From positions 171,781 to 235,780 of the forward strand of contig PBJO01000007.1 of assembly GCA_002720745.1 (NCBI GenBank): 64,000 nucleotides of DNA, read 5' to 3'. Source of the DNA: Balneola sp. Lineage in GTDB: Bacteria; Bacteroidota; Rhodothermia; Balneolales; Balneolaceae. Shown here piece by piece: positions 29,447 to 39,100 of the stretch; position 1 is the first letter of the stretch; each line of letters opens with the position of its first letter. Under the pieces are notes generated by a model. It searched no databases and was not told the DNA's origin. It worked only from the letters and a program-made list of their open reading frames with translations. A program made the translations under genes and the position numbers.

Positions 29447-30829
29447 ATGTTAGTCCAACTATTAAAACCCGATTTTGATGAACTAATCCAAAAAAAGGAT
29501 TGGATAGGTTTAAAAGAGGTTTTAGCTGATGTGCCTCCTGTCGATATAGCAGAGCTAATAGTGGAGTTGGATGGGGATTTAGCCGTAGTTGTATTCAGGC
29601 TATTAAAAAAGGCTATTGCTGCCGATGTTTTTGCTGAACTTCCATCTAATAAAGGAGTAATCCTACTGGAGTTATTTACCAAGCAACAACTATCAGAAGT
29701 AATGAGTAACCTGGAACCGGATGAACAGGTTGCGCTTATGGAGGAACTGCCTGGGGATTTAACCCAAAAGGTAATGAATTCTATGAGGCCGTCAGACCAG
29801 CTTCAAGTGAAGAAAATATTAGGATACCCTGAAGATTCAGTTGGTCGTTTGATGACTCCACGCTATGTCCGTGTAAAGTCTGATTGGACGGTTAAGCGAA
29901 GTATGGAGCATATACGAAAATATGCAGCCATGGCAGAGACACTAAATGTAATTTATGTGGTTAATGATCGAGAGCAATTAATAGATGACTTACGAATTAC
30001 CGAATTAATTATTGCAGCTGAAAATCAGACCATATCAAAACTTATGGATGATTCTTACACTGCTCTGCGTGTTTTTGAAGATCAAGAGGAAGCAGTCAAG
30101 ATGTTTGCTAAATATGACAGGGTAGCGTTGCCTGTAGTAGATTCTGATAATGTACTAGTTGGTATTGTTACAGTGGATGATGTTATAGATGTAGCAGAAG
30201 AAGAGATTACCGAGGATATGCAGAAAATGGCAGCCATGGATGCACTGGATGACTATTATTCTCAAACCTCCATTGCGCAAATGATAAAAAAACGCTTAGG
30301 GTGGCTTATCGTTTTATTTGTAGGTCAAATTTTAACTGCTTTAACAATGGGGCAATATGAAGAGTTACTCTCAAAAATTGTATTCTTGTCCTTTTTTGTT
30401 CCTTTAATAATATCAAGCGGTGGTAATTCAGGCGCCCAAGCTGCCACACTTATTATCCGGGCACTAGCAACGGATGATATTAGAGCAGACGATTGGAAAA
30501 AAGTATTTTTTAGGGAATTAAGCTCTGGATTAATATTAGGTCTTTTAATTGGTATTTTAGGCTTTTTAACTCTGTTGGCTTGGGATCTTGCAGCAAATGG
30601 GTATGTTGATCAACAGTCCTATCTGACCGCATCAGTAATTGGGTTAAGTTTACTTTCTATAGTTTTATTTGGTAATTTTATTGGTGCTATGCTGCCTTTC
30701 ATATTATCACGTTTAGGTTTTGACCCTGCAGTTTCATCTACACCATTTGTTGCTACTGTGGTCGATGTTAGTGGAATTATCATTTACTTTTCAATAGCTA
30801 TTTTATTTTTTGAAGAGATAATAATGTAA
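29447..30829 (+). CDS. mgtE: Magnesium transporter MgtE
   Basis: Inner-membrane Mg2+ channel, 460 aa with this start. It has an N-terminal superhelical domain (LEPDEQVALMEELPGDL), a CBS pair with VGRLMTPRYVRVK and VALPVVDSDNVLVGIVTVDDV, the plug helix and five membrane spans, ending in the pore motif STPFVATVVDVSGIIIYF. N and CBS domains sense cytoplasmic Mg2+ in this family. I choose ATG 29447 over an upstream TTG at 29396, whose added residues are not family-like. Confidence 0.94.
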   Translation: MLVQLLKPDFDELIQKKDWIGLKEVLADVPPVDIAELIVELDGDLAVVVFRLLKKAIAADVFAELPSNKGVILLELFTKQQLSEVMSNLEPDEQVALMEELPGDLTQKVMNSMRPSDQLQVKKILGYPEDSVGRLMTPRYVRVKSDWTVKRSMEHIRKYAAMAETLNVIYVVNDREQLIDDLRITELIIAAENQTISKLMDDSYTALRVFEDQEEAVKMFAKYDRVALPVVDSDNVLVGIVTVDDVIDVAEEEITEDMQKMAAMDALDDYYSQTSIAQMIKKRLGWLIVLFVGQILTALTMGQYEELLSKIVFLSFFVPLIISSGGNSGAQAATLIIRALATDDIRADDWKKVFFRELSSGLILGLLIGILGFLTLLAWDLAANGYVDQQSYLTASVIGLSLLSIVLFGNFIGAMLPFILSRLGFDPAVSSTPFVATVVDVSGIIIYFSIAILFFEEIIM

Positions 30830-30861
30830 AACAACCCCAATCAACATTTAAAAATTTTTAT

Positions 30862-31689
30862 ATGATAGTTTATCATGATTTAGTTCAACGAGTTTTAGAT
30901 CACGGTGTGCTTAAAAAAAACCGTACTGGTACGGATACAATTTCCAATTTTGCAGAGTATTACAAGGTAAATCTGTCTGAAGGCTTTCCACTTCTAACGA
31001 CTAAAAAAGTTTTTTTTAAATCCGTTATTCTAGAATTATTGTGGTATTTACGTGGCGAAGACCATATAAGATGGCTTCGTGACAAAAATAATGTTCATAT
31101 ATGGGATGCCTGGGCCGGTCAAGATGGGCATGTCGGCCCTATTTATCCAGTGTTATGGCGACGATTTCCTTTCCTTGTCGAGCATGAGAATGAAGATGGA
31201 ACTACTGAATGGAGGAGAGATGAATTTGATCAAATTCAAAATGTTATTCACATGTTAAAGACAGATCCAATGAGTCGTAGAATAGTGGTGAGCGCTTGGC
31301 ACCCTGGTTTATTACCTAAAATGGTATTACCTCCTTGCCATATCATGTACATATTCAATGTGTCTGAAGGTAAATTAAATTGTCATTTGACTCAGCGTTC
31401 GGGTGATATTGCGCTTGGAATACCTTTTAACTTAGCCTGTTATTCCGCTTTAACAATGGCAATTGCCCAGGAAGTTGGGCTTGAACCCGGAGTTTTCGCC
31501 CATACAATAGTGGATGCACATATCTATGTAAATCATATAGATGGATTAAAGCAACAATTATCTCGTCCGCCAAAGGCTCTCCCAGAACTAAAGATTGCCA
31601 ATAAACCTGTGAATATACTAGGTTTTGAGGATTTTGAACTAATTGGGTACGACCCAGATCCTTTAATTCGCTTTGAAGTAGCGGTGTAA
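30862..31689 (+). CDS. thyA: Thymidylate synthase
   Basis: Folate-dependent dUMP methylase (275 aa). The nucleophile Cys is in LPPCHIMYIF, followed by LTQRSGDIALGIPFN (phosphate and dUMP binding) and VDAHIYVNH. Some normally conserved surroundings are altered: GPIYPVLWRRF stands where GPVYGKQWR is usual, and the Gln three residues after the catalytic CH is Ile. Essential residues (Cys, QRS, Asn/Asp of dUMP binding) are kept, so it should be active. Followed by folA after 11 bases, the classic pair. Confidence 0.94.
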   Translation: MIVYHDLVQRVLDHGVLKKNRTGTDTISNFAEYYKVNLSEGFPLLTTKKVFFKSVILELLWYLRGEDHIRWLRDKNNVHIWDAWAGQDGHVGPIYPVLWRRFPFLVEHENEDGTTEWRRDEFDQIQNVIHMLKTDPMSRRIVVSAWHPGLLPKMVLPPCHIMYIFNVSEGKLNCHLTQRSGDIALGIPFNLACYSALTMAIAQEVGLEPGVFAHTIVDAHIYVNHIDGLKQQLSRPPKALPELKIANKPVNILGFEDFELIGYDPDPLIRFEVAV

Positions 31690-31700
31690 ATGTTCTATAT

Positions 31701-32180
31701 ATGAAGATTATTATTATAGCAGCACATGATCCTAATTTAGTAATTGGAAATGAGGGTTCCTTGCCTTGGCATTTTTCTGAAGACTTGAAGCATTTCAAGC
31801 GGACAACCTCAGGTTTTCCCATTCTTATGGGAAGAGGTGTTTTTGAAGAATTGGGGTCTAAACCATTGCCAAATAGGCAAAATATTGTACTTAGTACAAC
31901 TAGGAATTATGATAATGTGGCCTGTTATTCCTCATTAGAACAAGCTATTGAAGCTATAAAGCTTGAAGAGCCCTCCAAACTTTTTATTATTGGTGGTGGC
32001 GTTGTTTACAGTCAAGCCATAGAGCTAGCAGACGAAATGATAATCACTCTTGTTCACAAAGAATATGAAGGGGATACATATTTTCCAGAATATCGCTCCG
32101 AAATAGGTTTAATATGGGAGCAAACAAGTAGGATTGATAGTAATGAGAACTTTTGTTTTATACATTATACGCGCGTATAA
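31701..32180 (+). CDS. folA: Dihydrofolate reductase
   Basis: Regenerates tetrahydrofolate used up by ThyA (159 aa). N-terminal IIAAHDPNLVIGNEGSLPWHF carries the substrate loop (the PW pair followed by F), then the acidic residue in FSEDLKHFKRTT, GRGVFEELG, the NADPH-binding LFIIGGGVVYSQA and the C-terminal ITLVHKEYEGDTYFPE. ATG at 31701. It ends the plus-strand run and converges with the HD gene across a 31-base gap. Confidence 0.95.
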   Translation: MKIIIIAAHDPNLVIGNEGSLPWHFSEDLKHFKRTTSGFPILMGRGVFEELGSKPLPNRQNIVLSTTRNYDNVACYSSLEQAIEAIKLEEPSKLFIIGGGVVYSQAIELADEMIITLVHKEYEGDTYFPEYRSEIGLIWEQTSRIDSNENFCFIHYTRV

Positions 32181-32211
32181 AAAGGAACTATTACTTGATT
32201 AAAGTAGTGAC

Positions 32212-33453
32212 TTAATATTTTGGATGTATGACAAAGTATTTCTTCACGGGCTCGGTCAAAGCGATGATGTTTTTTGTATCTACAGCTTTTGAAAACTCAA
32301 TAGCTATCTCGTTGTCTAATATCCAGATACTATCATTTTTATATTTATAAGCTTCTGAAGTACTGTATTCGGTTCGAATATAGTATTTCAAACTCTCTTC
32401 ATCGCCTGGTAGTCCACTTTTTTCAAGATAAGCTCGAGTTAGTTCTTGTATCTTTTGATGGGTACTTTTTCCTGGTTTTTTTTCATAAAAGCTAGCTCGA
32501 AACAAATTCCTGTTCAAAAAGCGATGACTTAAATCCGATAAAATAGGATCTTTAGCACTCAGCCAAGTTTTAATACTTTGATATACATCATAATCATCCA
32601 ATTGAGCATAGGCGCTGATAATAGATGTGGAGATACTTTTTTTAGCTGATGGTTGCTCGCGCAGGAAATAGTTTAATTGAGTACTCCCACTTGGTACTGA
32701 TTCTCCTTGTGCAAATAAATAACGCACCCGCTTGAATATAGATCGAATGAGTGAGTCGGCACTTAATACGGTTTTATGTAGATATACCTGCATATACATT
32801 AAGCGTCGAGAAATAATATAGTTCTCGATGGCATAGATACCTTTGCGCTCAATAACAATATTGCCTTTATGGACTCGCAACGTTTTGAGTATGCGTTGAA
32901 TACCCACGGAGCCTTCCGAAACACCCGTAAAAAAACTATCTCTTTTTAAGTAGTCTAGTCGGTCTAAATCCAGCTGTGATGACACTAGTTGATGCAAAAA
33001 CTTCTTGGGATGTTGATCAGTAAAGATTTTGATGGCTGTGCTTAGTGCACCATCAAATTGTTTATTTAGCTCATGCATGATGGCTAAGCTCATCATCTCA
33101 TGCTTAAACTCACTGAGAAGTGAATGTTCAAGCGTATGAGATAGAGGGCCGTGTCCAACATCGTGTAAGAGTAAAGCGATAAGAGTGCCTTCGTACTCCT
33201 GGTTGCTGATGGTGGTATCTTTTTCGCGTAAATTATTCAACACACGTTGTCCCAATTCTAAGGCTCCTAAGGCATGGGAGAATCGAGAGTGTTCTGCTGC
33301 TGGAAAGACCAAATACCCCAGCCCTAGTTGACGTATTCTTCGCAGTCGTTGAACATAGGGGTGGTCTATTAATTGAAGAATGATTCCTTTAGGTACAGAG
33401 ATAAATCCGTGAACTGGGTCATTAAATATTATATAGCGGGTACTTTTATCCAT
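32212..33453 (-). CDS. HD-domain phosphohydrolase (dGTPase/SAMHD1-like)
   Basis: A 413-residue HD superfamily protein. The NDPVHGFISVP opening and the metal site H60 (SRFSHALGA), H97-D98 (LLLHDVGHGPLSH) and a later DLDRLDYLKRD aspartate are exactly those of the bacterial YwfO-type HD hydrolases related to dGTPases. Probable substrate is a dNTP or other nucleotide, but no test is possible here. The gene lies five bases from the stop/start of the hotdog protein upstream on the same strand. Confidence 0.85.
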   Translation of the reverse strand: MDKSTRYIIFNDPVHGFISVPKGIILQLIDHPYVQRLRRIRQLGLGYLVFPAAEHSRFSHALGALELGQRVLNNLREKDTTISNQEYEGTLIALLLHDVGHGPLSHTLEHSLLSEFKHEMMSLAIMHELNKQFDGALSTAIKIFTDQHPKKFLHQLVSSQLDLDRLDYLKRDSFFTGVSEGSVGIQRILKTLRVHKGNIVIERKGIYAIENYIISRRLMYMQVYLHKTVLSADSLIRSIFKRVRYLFAQGESVPSGSTQLNYFLREQPSAKKSISTSIISAYAQLDDYDVYQSIKTWLSAKDPILSDLSHRFLNRNLFRASFYEKKPGKSTHQKIQELTRAYLEKSGLPGDEESLKYYIRTEYSTSEAYKYKNDSIWILDNEIAIEFSKAVDTKNIIALTEPVKKYFVIHPKY

Positions 33454-33458
33454 ATTAC

Positions 33459-33902
33459 TTAATTAGGAGTGGAAGATAATAAATAGTTTAAAAGTACCTT
33501 AGATGTTGAGATTTGATCAGACAGCTCTGTTTGCAAATCGAACCAAGTTCCAATGGTTTCAGCTGTCGAACTCAATTGCTCAGTATTGGAATTGTACGCT
33601 ACTTGTAAGACATTGATTCGAGATGCATCGACCCGATCTATACTGCTATAATTGAATAAAGTATCGGAATTAAGGATTGGAGTGAGATACTCATTTGTCG
33701 ATTTTCGTAGCATAACATATCTTTTTCTTTCTATATGTTCTAACCACGCGGATATTTCCAGAGGCAATCGTATTCTGACTTTTTTGAAATAGCTATTGAA
33801 TAGGATATTATTGAAATGGGATAAGGCGTCCATATCTTTGAAGCATACCAGTACTTGAGTCCAATTTGGGAAATATTCAGGTGTATATTGTTTAGATACC
33901 AT
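33459..33902 (-). CDS. Putative 4HBT-type hotdog thioesterase
   Basis: A 147-residue single-domain protein. Near residues 20-40 it reads CFKDMDALSHFNNILFNSYF, which fits the acyl-CoA thioesterase signature (R/xFxDxDxxxHxNNxxYxxYFE) including the catalytic Asp of MDALSH. The later SSIDRVDASRINVLQV matches the strand-turn pattern of this family. The usual Arg/Val before the first Asp is Lys, and the C-terminal third (about from residue 110) is divergent and ends in a serine-rich tail. Substrate unknown. Probably co-transcribed with the HD gene. Confidence 0.65.
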   Translation of the reverse strand: MVSKQYTPEYFPNWTQVLVCFKDMDALSHFNNILFNSYFKKVRIRLPLEISAWLEHIERKRYVMLRKSTNEYLTPILNSDTLFNYSSIDRVDASRINVLQVAYNSNTEQLSSTAETIGTWFDLQTELSDQISTSKVLLNYLLSSTPN

Positions 33903-33995
33903 AAATAATTAGGAATTATACTGACATAGAAGGAGCTGAAATATGTATATTACAGAAATATAAACACCTAATAAAGTAACCTAATTTTATCACAA

Positions 33996-35072
33996 ATGAT
34001 TATTCCATCAGCGCCTGATTTCTTAGAATCTCTGTTAACAACACCAAGTCCAACTGGCTACGAAGCGGCTGGTGTGAGAGTTTGGAAAGAATATGTTGAG
34101 CGTTTTGCTGATGAGGTTACATTCGATTCATACGGTTCTTGTGCGGCCAAAGTTTTAACGCAGAAAAATGCACCGACTGTTTTAATTGAGGCGCACTGTG
34201 ATGAGATTGGAATGGTTGTTCAGCATATTACTGAGAAAGGCTTTGTGTATGTGAATAAATTAGGCGGGAGTGATTCGACTATTGCTAGGGCTAAAAAAGT
34301 GATTATTCATAATCGTAAGGCAAAAGTTGTTGGGGTCACGGGGAATACCGCAATTCACTTACAAAATCAAAAAAGTGGGGGTGGCAAAGAGCCTTCTTGG
34401 AAAGATATCTATATAGATCTAGGCGTGACATCTAGAGAAGAAGCCCTTGAACTGGTTCAAGTAGGTGATCCTATCACTTATGAAGACAACTTTGAGTTTT
34501 TGAATGATCATATACTCACCGCTAGAGCGTTGGACAATCGAATTGGTGGGTATATCGTAGCACAGGTGTTGCGGATGCTTAAAAATACATCAGAAGTTTT
34601 GCAGTTAAATGTAGTGGCGGTTAATTCTGTTCAAGAGGAAGTAGGGGGCTTTGGTGCGCGTATGATGAGTTATCGATTAGATCCAGATTTAGCTATAGTT
34701 ACCGATGTCACGCATGCCACAGATTCTCCGGGGATAGACCAGAAAGAACATGGCACAGTTAAGTTATCTCACGGACCAAGCATCCAACACGGCGGGGCAA
34801 ATCATCCTAGTGTGGTGCAGTACCTTGAAGAAGTTGCGCTAAAGCATAATATTCAAGTTCAACATGAGGCAACTAGCATTAGAACGGGAACTGATACCGA
34901 CAGTATTTTCTACCAAAAAACAGGAATACCTTCCGCTTTAATTTCACTTCCTTTGCGTTACATGCATTCTCCGGTTGAAATTTGTTCCATGCAAGATGTA
35001 GAGGCATTAATTCTGTTGATGTATGAATCGGTAGCTGGATTAAAGGCAGACCAGCGCTTTAGTGTCCATTAA
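33996..35072 (+). CDS. M42-family aminopeptidase
   Basis: A cytoplasmic metallo-aminopeptidase of the M42 (glutamyl aminopeptidase/TET) family, 358 aa. Metal ligands and catalytic residues: His in EAHCDEIGMVV, bridging Asp in ARALDNRIGGYI, the Glu pair in SVQEEVGGFGARM, Asp in VTDVTHATD, and the final His in YMHSPVEI. The GGG-KEPSW segment lies in the usual dimerisation/flap domain. It likely trims peptides left by the protein-degradation machinery. ATG start, divergent from the hotdog gene; its last 14 bases overlap the 3' end of the convergent Sua5 gene. Confidence 0.92.
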   Translation: MIIPSAPDFLESLLTTPSPTGYEAAGVRVWKEYVERFADEVTFDSYGSCAAKVLTQKNAPTVLIEAHCDEIGMVVQHITEKGFVYVNKLGGSDSTIARAKKVIIHNRKAKVVGVTGNTAIHLQNQKSGGGKEPSWKDIYIDLGVTSREEALELVQVGDPITYEDNFEFLNDHILTARALDNRIGGYIVAQVLRMLKNTSEVLQLNVVAVNSVQEEVGGFGARMMSYRLDPDLAIVTDVTHATDSPGIDQKEHGTVKLSHGPSIQHGGANHPSVVQYLEEVALKHNIQVQHEATSIRTGTDTDSIFYQKTGIPSALISLPLRYMHSPVEICSMQDVEALILLMYESVAGLKADQRFSVH

Positions 35073-36108
35073 TTGCTTTCTCTATTCTGTTGATAAGAGC
35101 ATCTTTTAAACTTGATTTAGCATTATGTCGACGAATATCTTGAATGAAAATACGGGTATAATTTTTTGTGTCAGCCATTCTAAAGGTGTCATATAGAAGT
35201 TGCCCAAAGCGTTCCCAGCTACCCTCACAACATAGTAAGGAGTGCCCATCATTAATAGCTTTATCCGCAAAAAACTCAGTATATGGGTGAGTATTATCAA
35301 GAAGAAAAACAACAACTGGATATCTTAGAGTCTTGAGTTGCTCAACATTGGAGAGCCACTCTACCGCAGCTTTAGGAGCATAATGGCGGTATTTAAGCCC
35401 AGGACTTGGTGAGCCAGTTGATGTTTTTGAAGTGTCTGTTTTTGATTGGCTGGGAGTATAATACTCAACTGAACCAAACTCAGATAGCTCCTCTGCGCTG
35501 ATAGCCCCAGGTCGGTAGATAAGCATGTCACTTTGAAATGTTCGAGAAGCAAAGGATGATTGCTGAGCGGTGGCAGAGGGATAGTTTGGCCGACATGTTA
35601 AGACGGTTGATTCAAGGCCTATAGTACAGTCACCTCCATCTAGTATTGGGAAATTTTCACCAAAATCATTCAAAACATGTTCAACTTTTGATGGGCTAGG
35701 GGTTCCAGACAGGTTGGCACTTGGAGCAACTATAGGCCCAGTTTTCTGCAATAAATTCAAACATTTGATGTGATTTGGCATTCTCACTGCAACAGTTTTT
35801 AAGCCAGCCGTTATGGCATCAGGTACGTTTCTTTTCCTTGGAAGAACTAGGGTGAGTGGGCCAGGCCAAAATTTTTTTATAATACGCAATTCAATTTCTA
35901 TCAGTGGCTTAGAGAATTCATCTAACTGATTGATAGAGCCAATGTGAATTATAAGAGGATTATCTGTTGGGCGTTTCTTTAGGCTGAATATTTCTTGAAT
36001 AGCAAGCTGGTTCGTTGCATCAGCTGCTAGTCCATATACCGTTTCCGTAGGGATTGCAACAACCTCGCCTTGTTTTAGAAGTCTTGCAGCTTGATTAGTA
36101 CTTAGCAT
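35059..36108 (-). CDS. tsaC: Threonylcarbamoyl-AMP synthase (Sua5/TsaC)
   Basis: Makes threonylcarbamoyl-AMP for the t6A modification of tRNAs reading ANN codons. It is the long Sua5 type (349 aa): N-terminal YrdC domain with VVAIPTETVYGLAADA, KRPTDNPLIIHI, FWPGPLTLVL and APSANLSGTPSPS, then a linker and a C-terminal Sua5 domain (SPGLKYRHYAPKA and RHNAKSSLKDALINRIEKA). The conserved linker motif PGxxxxHYAP supports full-length function. mfd lies two bases upstream. It overlaps the M42 gene tail to tail. Confidence 0.94.
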   Translation of the reverse strand: MLSTNQAARLLKQGEVVAIPTETVYGLAADATNQLAIQEIFSLKKRPTDNPLIIHIGSINQLDEFSKPLIEIELRIIKKFWPGPLTLVLPRKRNVPDAITAGLKTVAVRMPNHIKCLNLLQKTGPIVAPSANLSGTPSPSKVEHVLNDFGENFPILDGGDCTIGLESTVLTCRPNYPSATAQQSSFASRTFQSDMLIYRPGAISAEELSEFGSVEYYTPSQSKTDTSKTSTGSPSPGLKYRHYAPKAAVEWLSNVEQLKTLRYPVVVFLLDNTHPYTEFFADKAINDGHSLLCCEGSWERFGQLLYDTFRMADTKNYTRIFIQDIRRHNAKSSLKDALINRIEKAINGH

Positions 36109-36110
36109 AG

Positions 36111-39100
36111 CTACTGACTCTCATATATTTTTTTTAACAAATCGATAGCGTCTGATAAATTATCCACTTCTTCAAATAAAAAACGTATGGCATCATCCTT
36201 TTGAATGATGGTATGGGAATCTTCGGCTACCTTTTTGATATGATTGAGTATGTTGGTAAACAAAGGAGATTCATAATAGGAGCGTCCAAGTGCGCTTTTA
36301 ACTTTAGGGCACATACACCACATTTTACCTACTCGTAAAGTAATTTTATTAAAATATAAGTTGGAAGCATAGTATTGAAGTATTTTGCATTGCAAGAGCC
36401 TGCTAGCATCGATAGGAAAGGGTCCAAATCGATCCTCAACTTCAGATCTCCAATCTTCAATTTCCTCAACAGTATTTGCCTTGGCTAACTTTCGGTAGAG
36501 ATTTAGTCGTTCCACATTATCGCTCACATATTGTTGGGGTAATAATGCCGATTCATCCATTACTATTTGTGTTTCGGGTATGGCTAATCTCTTTTCTCCT
36601 CCTTCAAATAGATGATTAAACTCTTGTTCTTTTACTTCCTGTACAGCTTCATCCAAAATTTTAGTATACAATTCGAAACCGATATCATTTATAAAACCAC
36701 TTTGCTCCCCACCTAATATATCTCCTGCACCTCGAATATCAAGGTCACGCATAGCAATATTGAAACCAGAACCCAAATCCGAAAACTCTTCGAGGGCAAT
36801 AAGTCTTTTGCGTGCCTCTGGGGTCAATTGGTCGATGGGACGGGTAATCAAGTAGCAAAAAGCCTTACGATTAGATCGGCCAACTCGCCCTCTTAGTTGA
36901 TGTAATTCCGCTAATCCAAATCGTTCAGCATCGTTGATAATTATAGTATTAGCATTACTGATATCAATTCCGTTTTCTACAATGTTAGTTGATATAAGTA
37001 CATCGAATCGATTATTGTAAAAATCTTGAATGATTATCTCTAATTCAGCTGTTTTCATTTGTCCATGAGCATATCTGACTCTAATTTCAGGGATTAATGA
37101 ATGAATCAAATGAGTCATTTCCTCAATGTTACCCACCCGATTATGAATAAAAAATGCTTGACCACCACGAGAAATTTCCTGCACTAAAGCATCTTTAATG
37201 AGTGTTTCATCAAAAGAGTGAATTTCAGTCTGAACTGGACGTCTGTTGGGTGGAGGAGTTGTTATTATGCTCAAATCGCGTGCACCCATCAGAGCGAATT
37301 GTAAGGTTCTAGGGATTGGAGTAGCTGTAAGAGTAAGTACATCAACGGTTGCTTTCAATTCTTTTAGTTTTTCCTTGGCAGATACTCCAAATCGCTGTTC
37401 CTCATCAATGATAATTAACCCTAAATCTTTAAATATGATATCTTTGGATAATATCCTATGGGTTCCAATCAGAATATCTACTTCACCGGTTCTCACCCCA
37501 TTGAGTATTTCTTTTTGTTCTTTAGCACTCTTAAACCTTGATAACGCATCAACTTTAACTGGGAAGTCATTCATCCTCTTTCTAAATGTTTTGAGGTGCT
37601 GGTCAGCTAAGAGGGTGGTAGGGACTAGTACAGCAACTTGCTTATTATCCATAACAGCTTTAAAAGCAGAGCGTATAGCCACTTCCGTTTTTCCAAAACC
37701 AACATCACCACAGACCAAGCGGTCCATGGGTTGCTCATTCATCATATCCTCTTTGACTGCCTTTATGGCTGAATCTTGGTCTAAAGTCTCCTCAAATTCA
37801 AAACGTGCTTCCATTTCAACCTGCCATGCGTTGTCAGCTGAATAGGCAAACGCTTTTTTCATTTTCCTCTTGGCATATAACTCAATAAGATCACGTGCAA
37901 TATTTTTAACTTTTTTTCGAGTTTGGGCTTTTTTTCGTGCCCATTCACCAGAACCCAATTTGGTGACCCTAGGGGCCATTCCTTCCTTTGCTGAATATTT
38001 CTGCAATTTATGTAAGCTACTCAGATTGACGTAGAGGGTTGAATTTTCCTGATATTGCACCACGACTACTTCTTGAATTACTCCTTTTACTTCAATTTTT
38101 TTAAAGCCTGAAAATTTTCCAATTCCATAGTCCACATGTACAACATAATCACCAAGATTTAGGTCGTAGATTTCTTTAAATGATATGCCACCGGAGTACC
38201 TTCTTTTTTTAATTTTAGGGCGATGATACCGGTTAAATATCTGATGATCGGTATATACGGCCAGTTTTAGATTTTCTAAAATGAAACCTTTATTTAATGA
38301 TTGGCCCAGTAAGCTATACTTGTAGCTTGAAGATACTGCAGGGAGTAATTCTTCGAATCGCTCTACTTGACCTTGATTGTCACAACAAATATAGGTGGCA
38401 AATCCTTGTTTACTTTGTCGTTCAATATCTTCTATGACCTGCCTTATTACCCCGTTAAAGTCGGGTTGAGGACGAGCATCAAATGTAATAATCTGGTCAA
38501 ATTCGGTGGTTTCACTGAACCCAATATAACTTAGGCTTTCCGCTTTTTCACCGATAATACTCTTAAATGAAGTGGCATCTAGAAATAATTTTTTCGGAGA
38601 CAGTTCTTGGCTTTTTGGGTCATAACGTTCAACAGCATCATCATAAAGCTTTGTAAGACAGCTTAAAATTAACGACTCGTCTTTTACAACAAAGTGTACT
38701 TTCTCGCCTAAGTAGTCCAAAAAATTGTGTAAACTTTCATGCTGAATATTAGATATATCGGGTACGATTGATACTCGATCTAGAAAAGCAACCGAACGTT
38801 GTGAATCGGCATCGAATTCTCGAATACTTTCGATCTCATTGCCAAAAAACTCAATGCGGATAGGATATTCACCTGAATAAGGGTAAATATCCAAAATGCC
38901 ACCACGAATGGCTATTTCACCAGGTTCATCTACAAAACGTACATTCTTATATCCATTTAGGGTTAAATGTTCTTGAATGTGTTGAAATTGATATTCTCGT
39001 GACTTTTCGAGTTCAAGTTTAGCTGATTGAAAGGTGACAGGATCTTGTATAAAATCAAATAGTCCTTCTGCAGAACACAGGATAATAAAGTCATTCTTTT

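Noticed and set aside
32181-32211. Possible hairpin terminator between folA and the HD gene
   Set aside because: The candidate arms (ACTATTACTT and AAAGTAGT) pair imperfectly and have no G/C-rich stem or T-tract.
33907-33958. AATTAGG / CCTAATT inverted repeat in the M42 divergent gap
   Set aside because: Only seven bases and very AT-rich; likely chance at this base composition.
37246-37845. 199-codon plus-strand frame opposite mfd
   Set aside because: It lies fully inside the clearly real mfd helicase region, on the other strand, and its translation is rich in Ser/Leu/Ile repeats typical of the reverse strand of a conserved gene.
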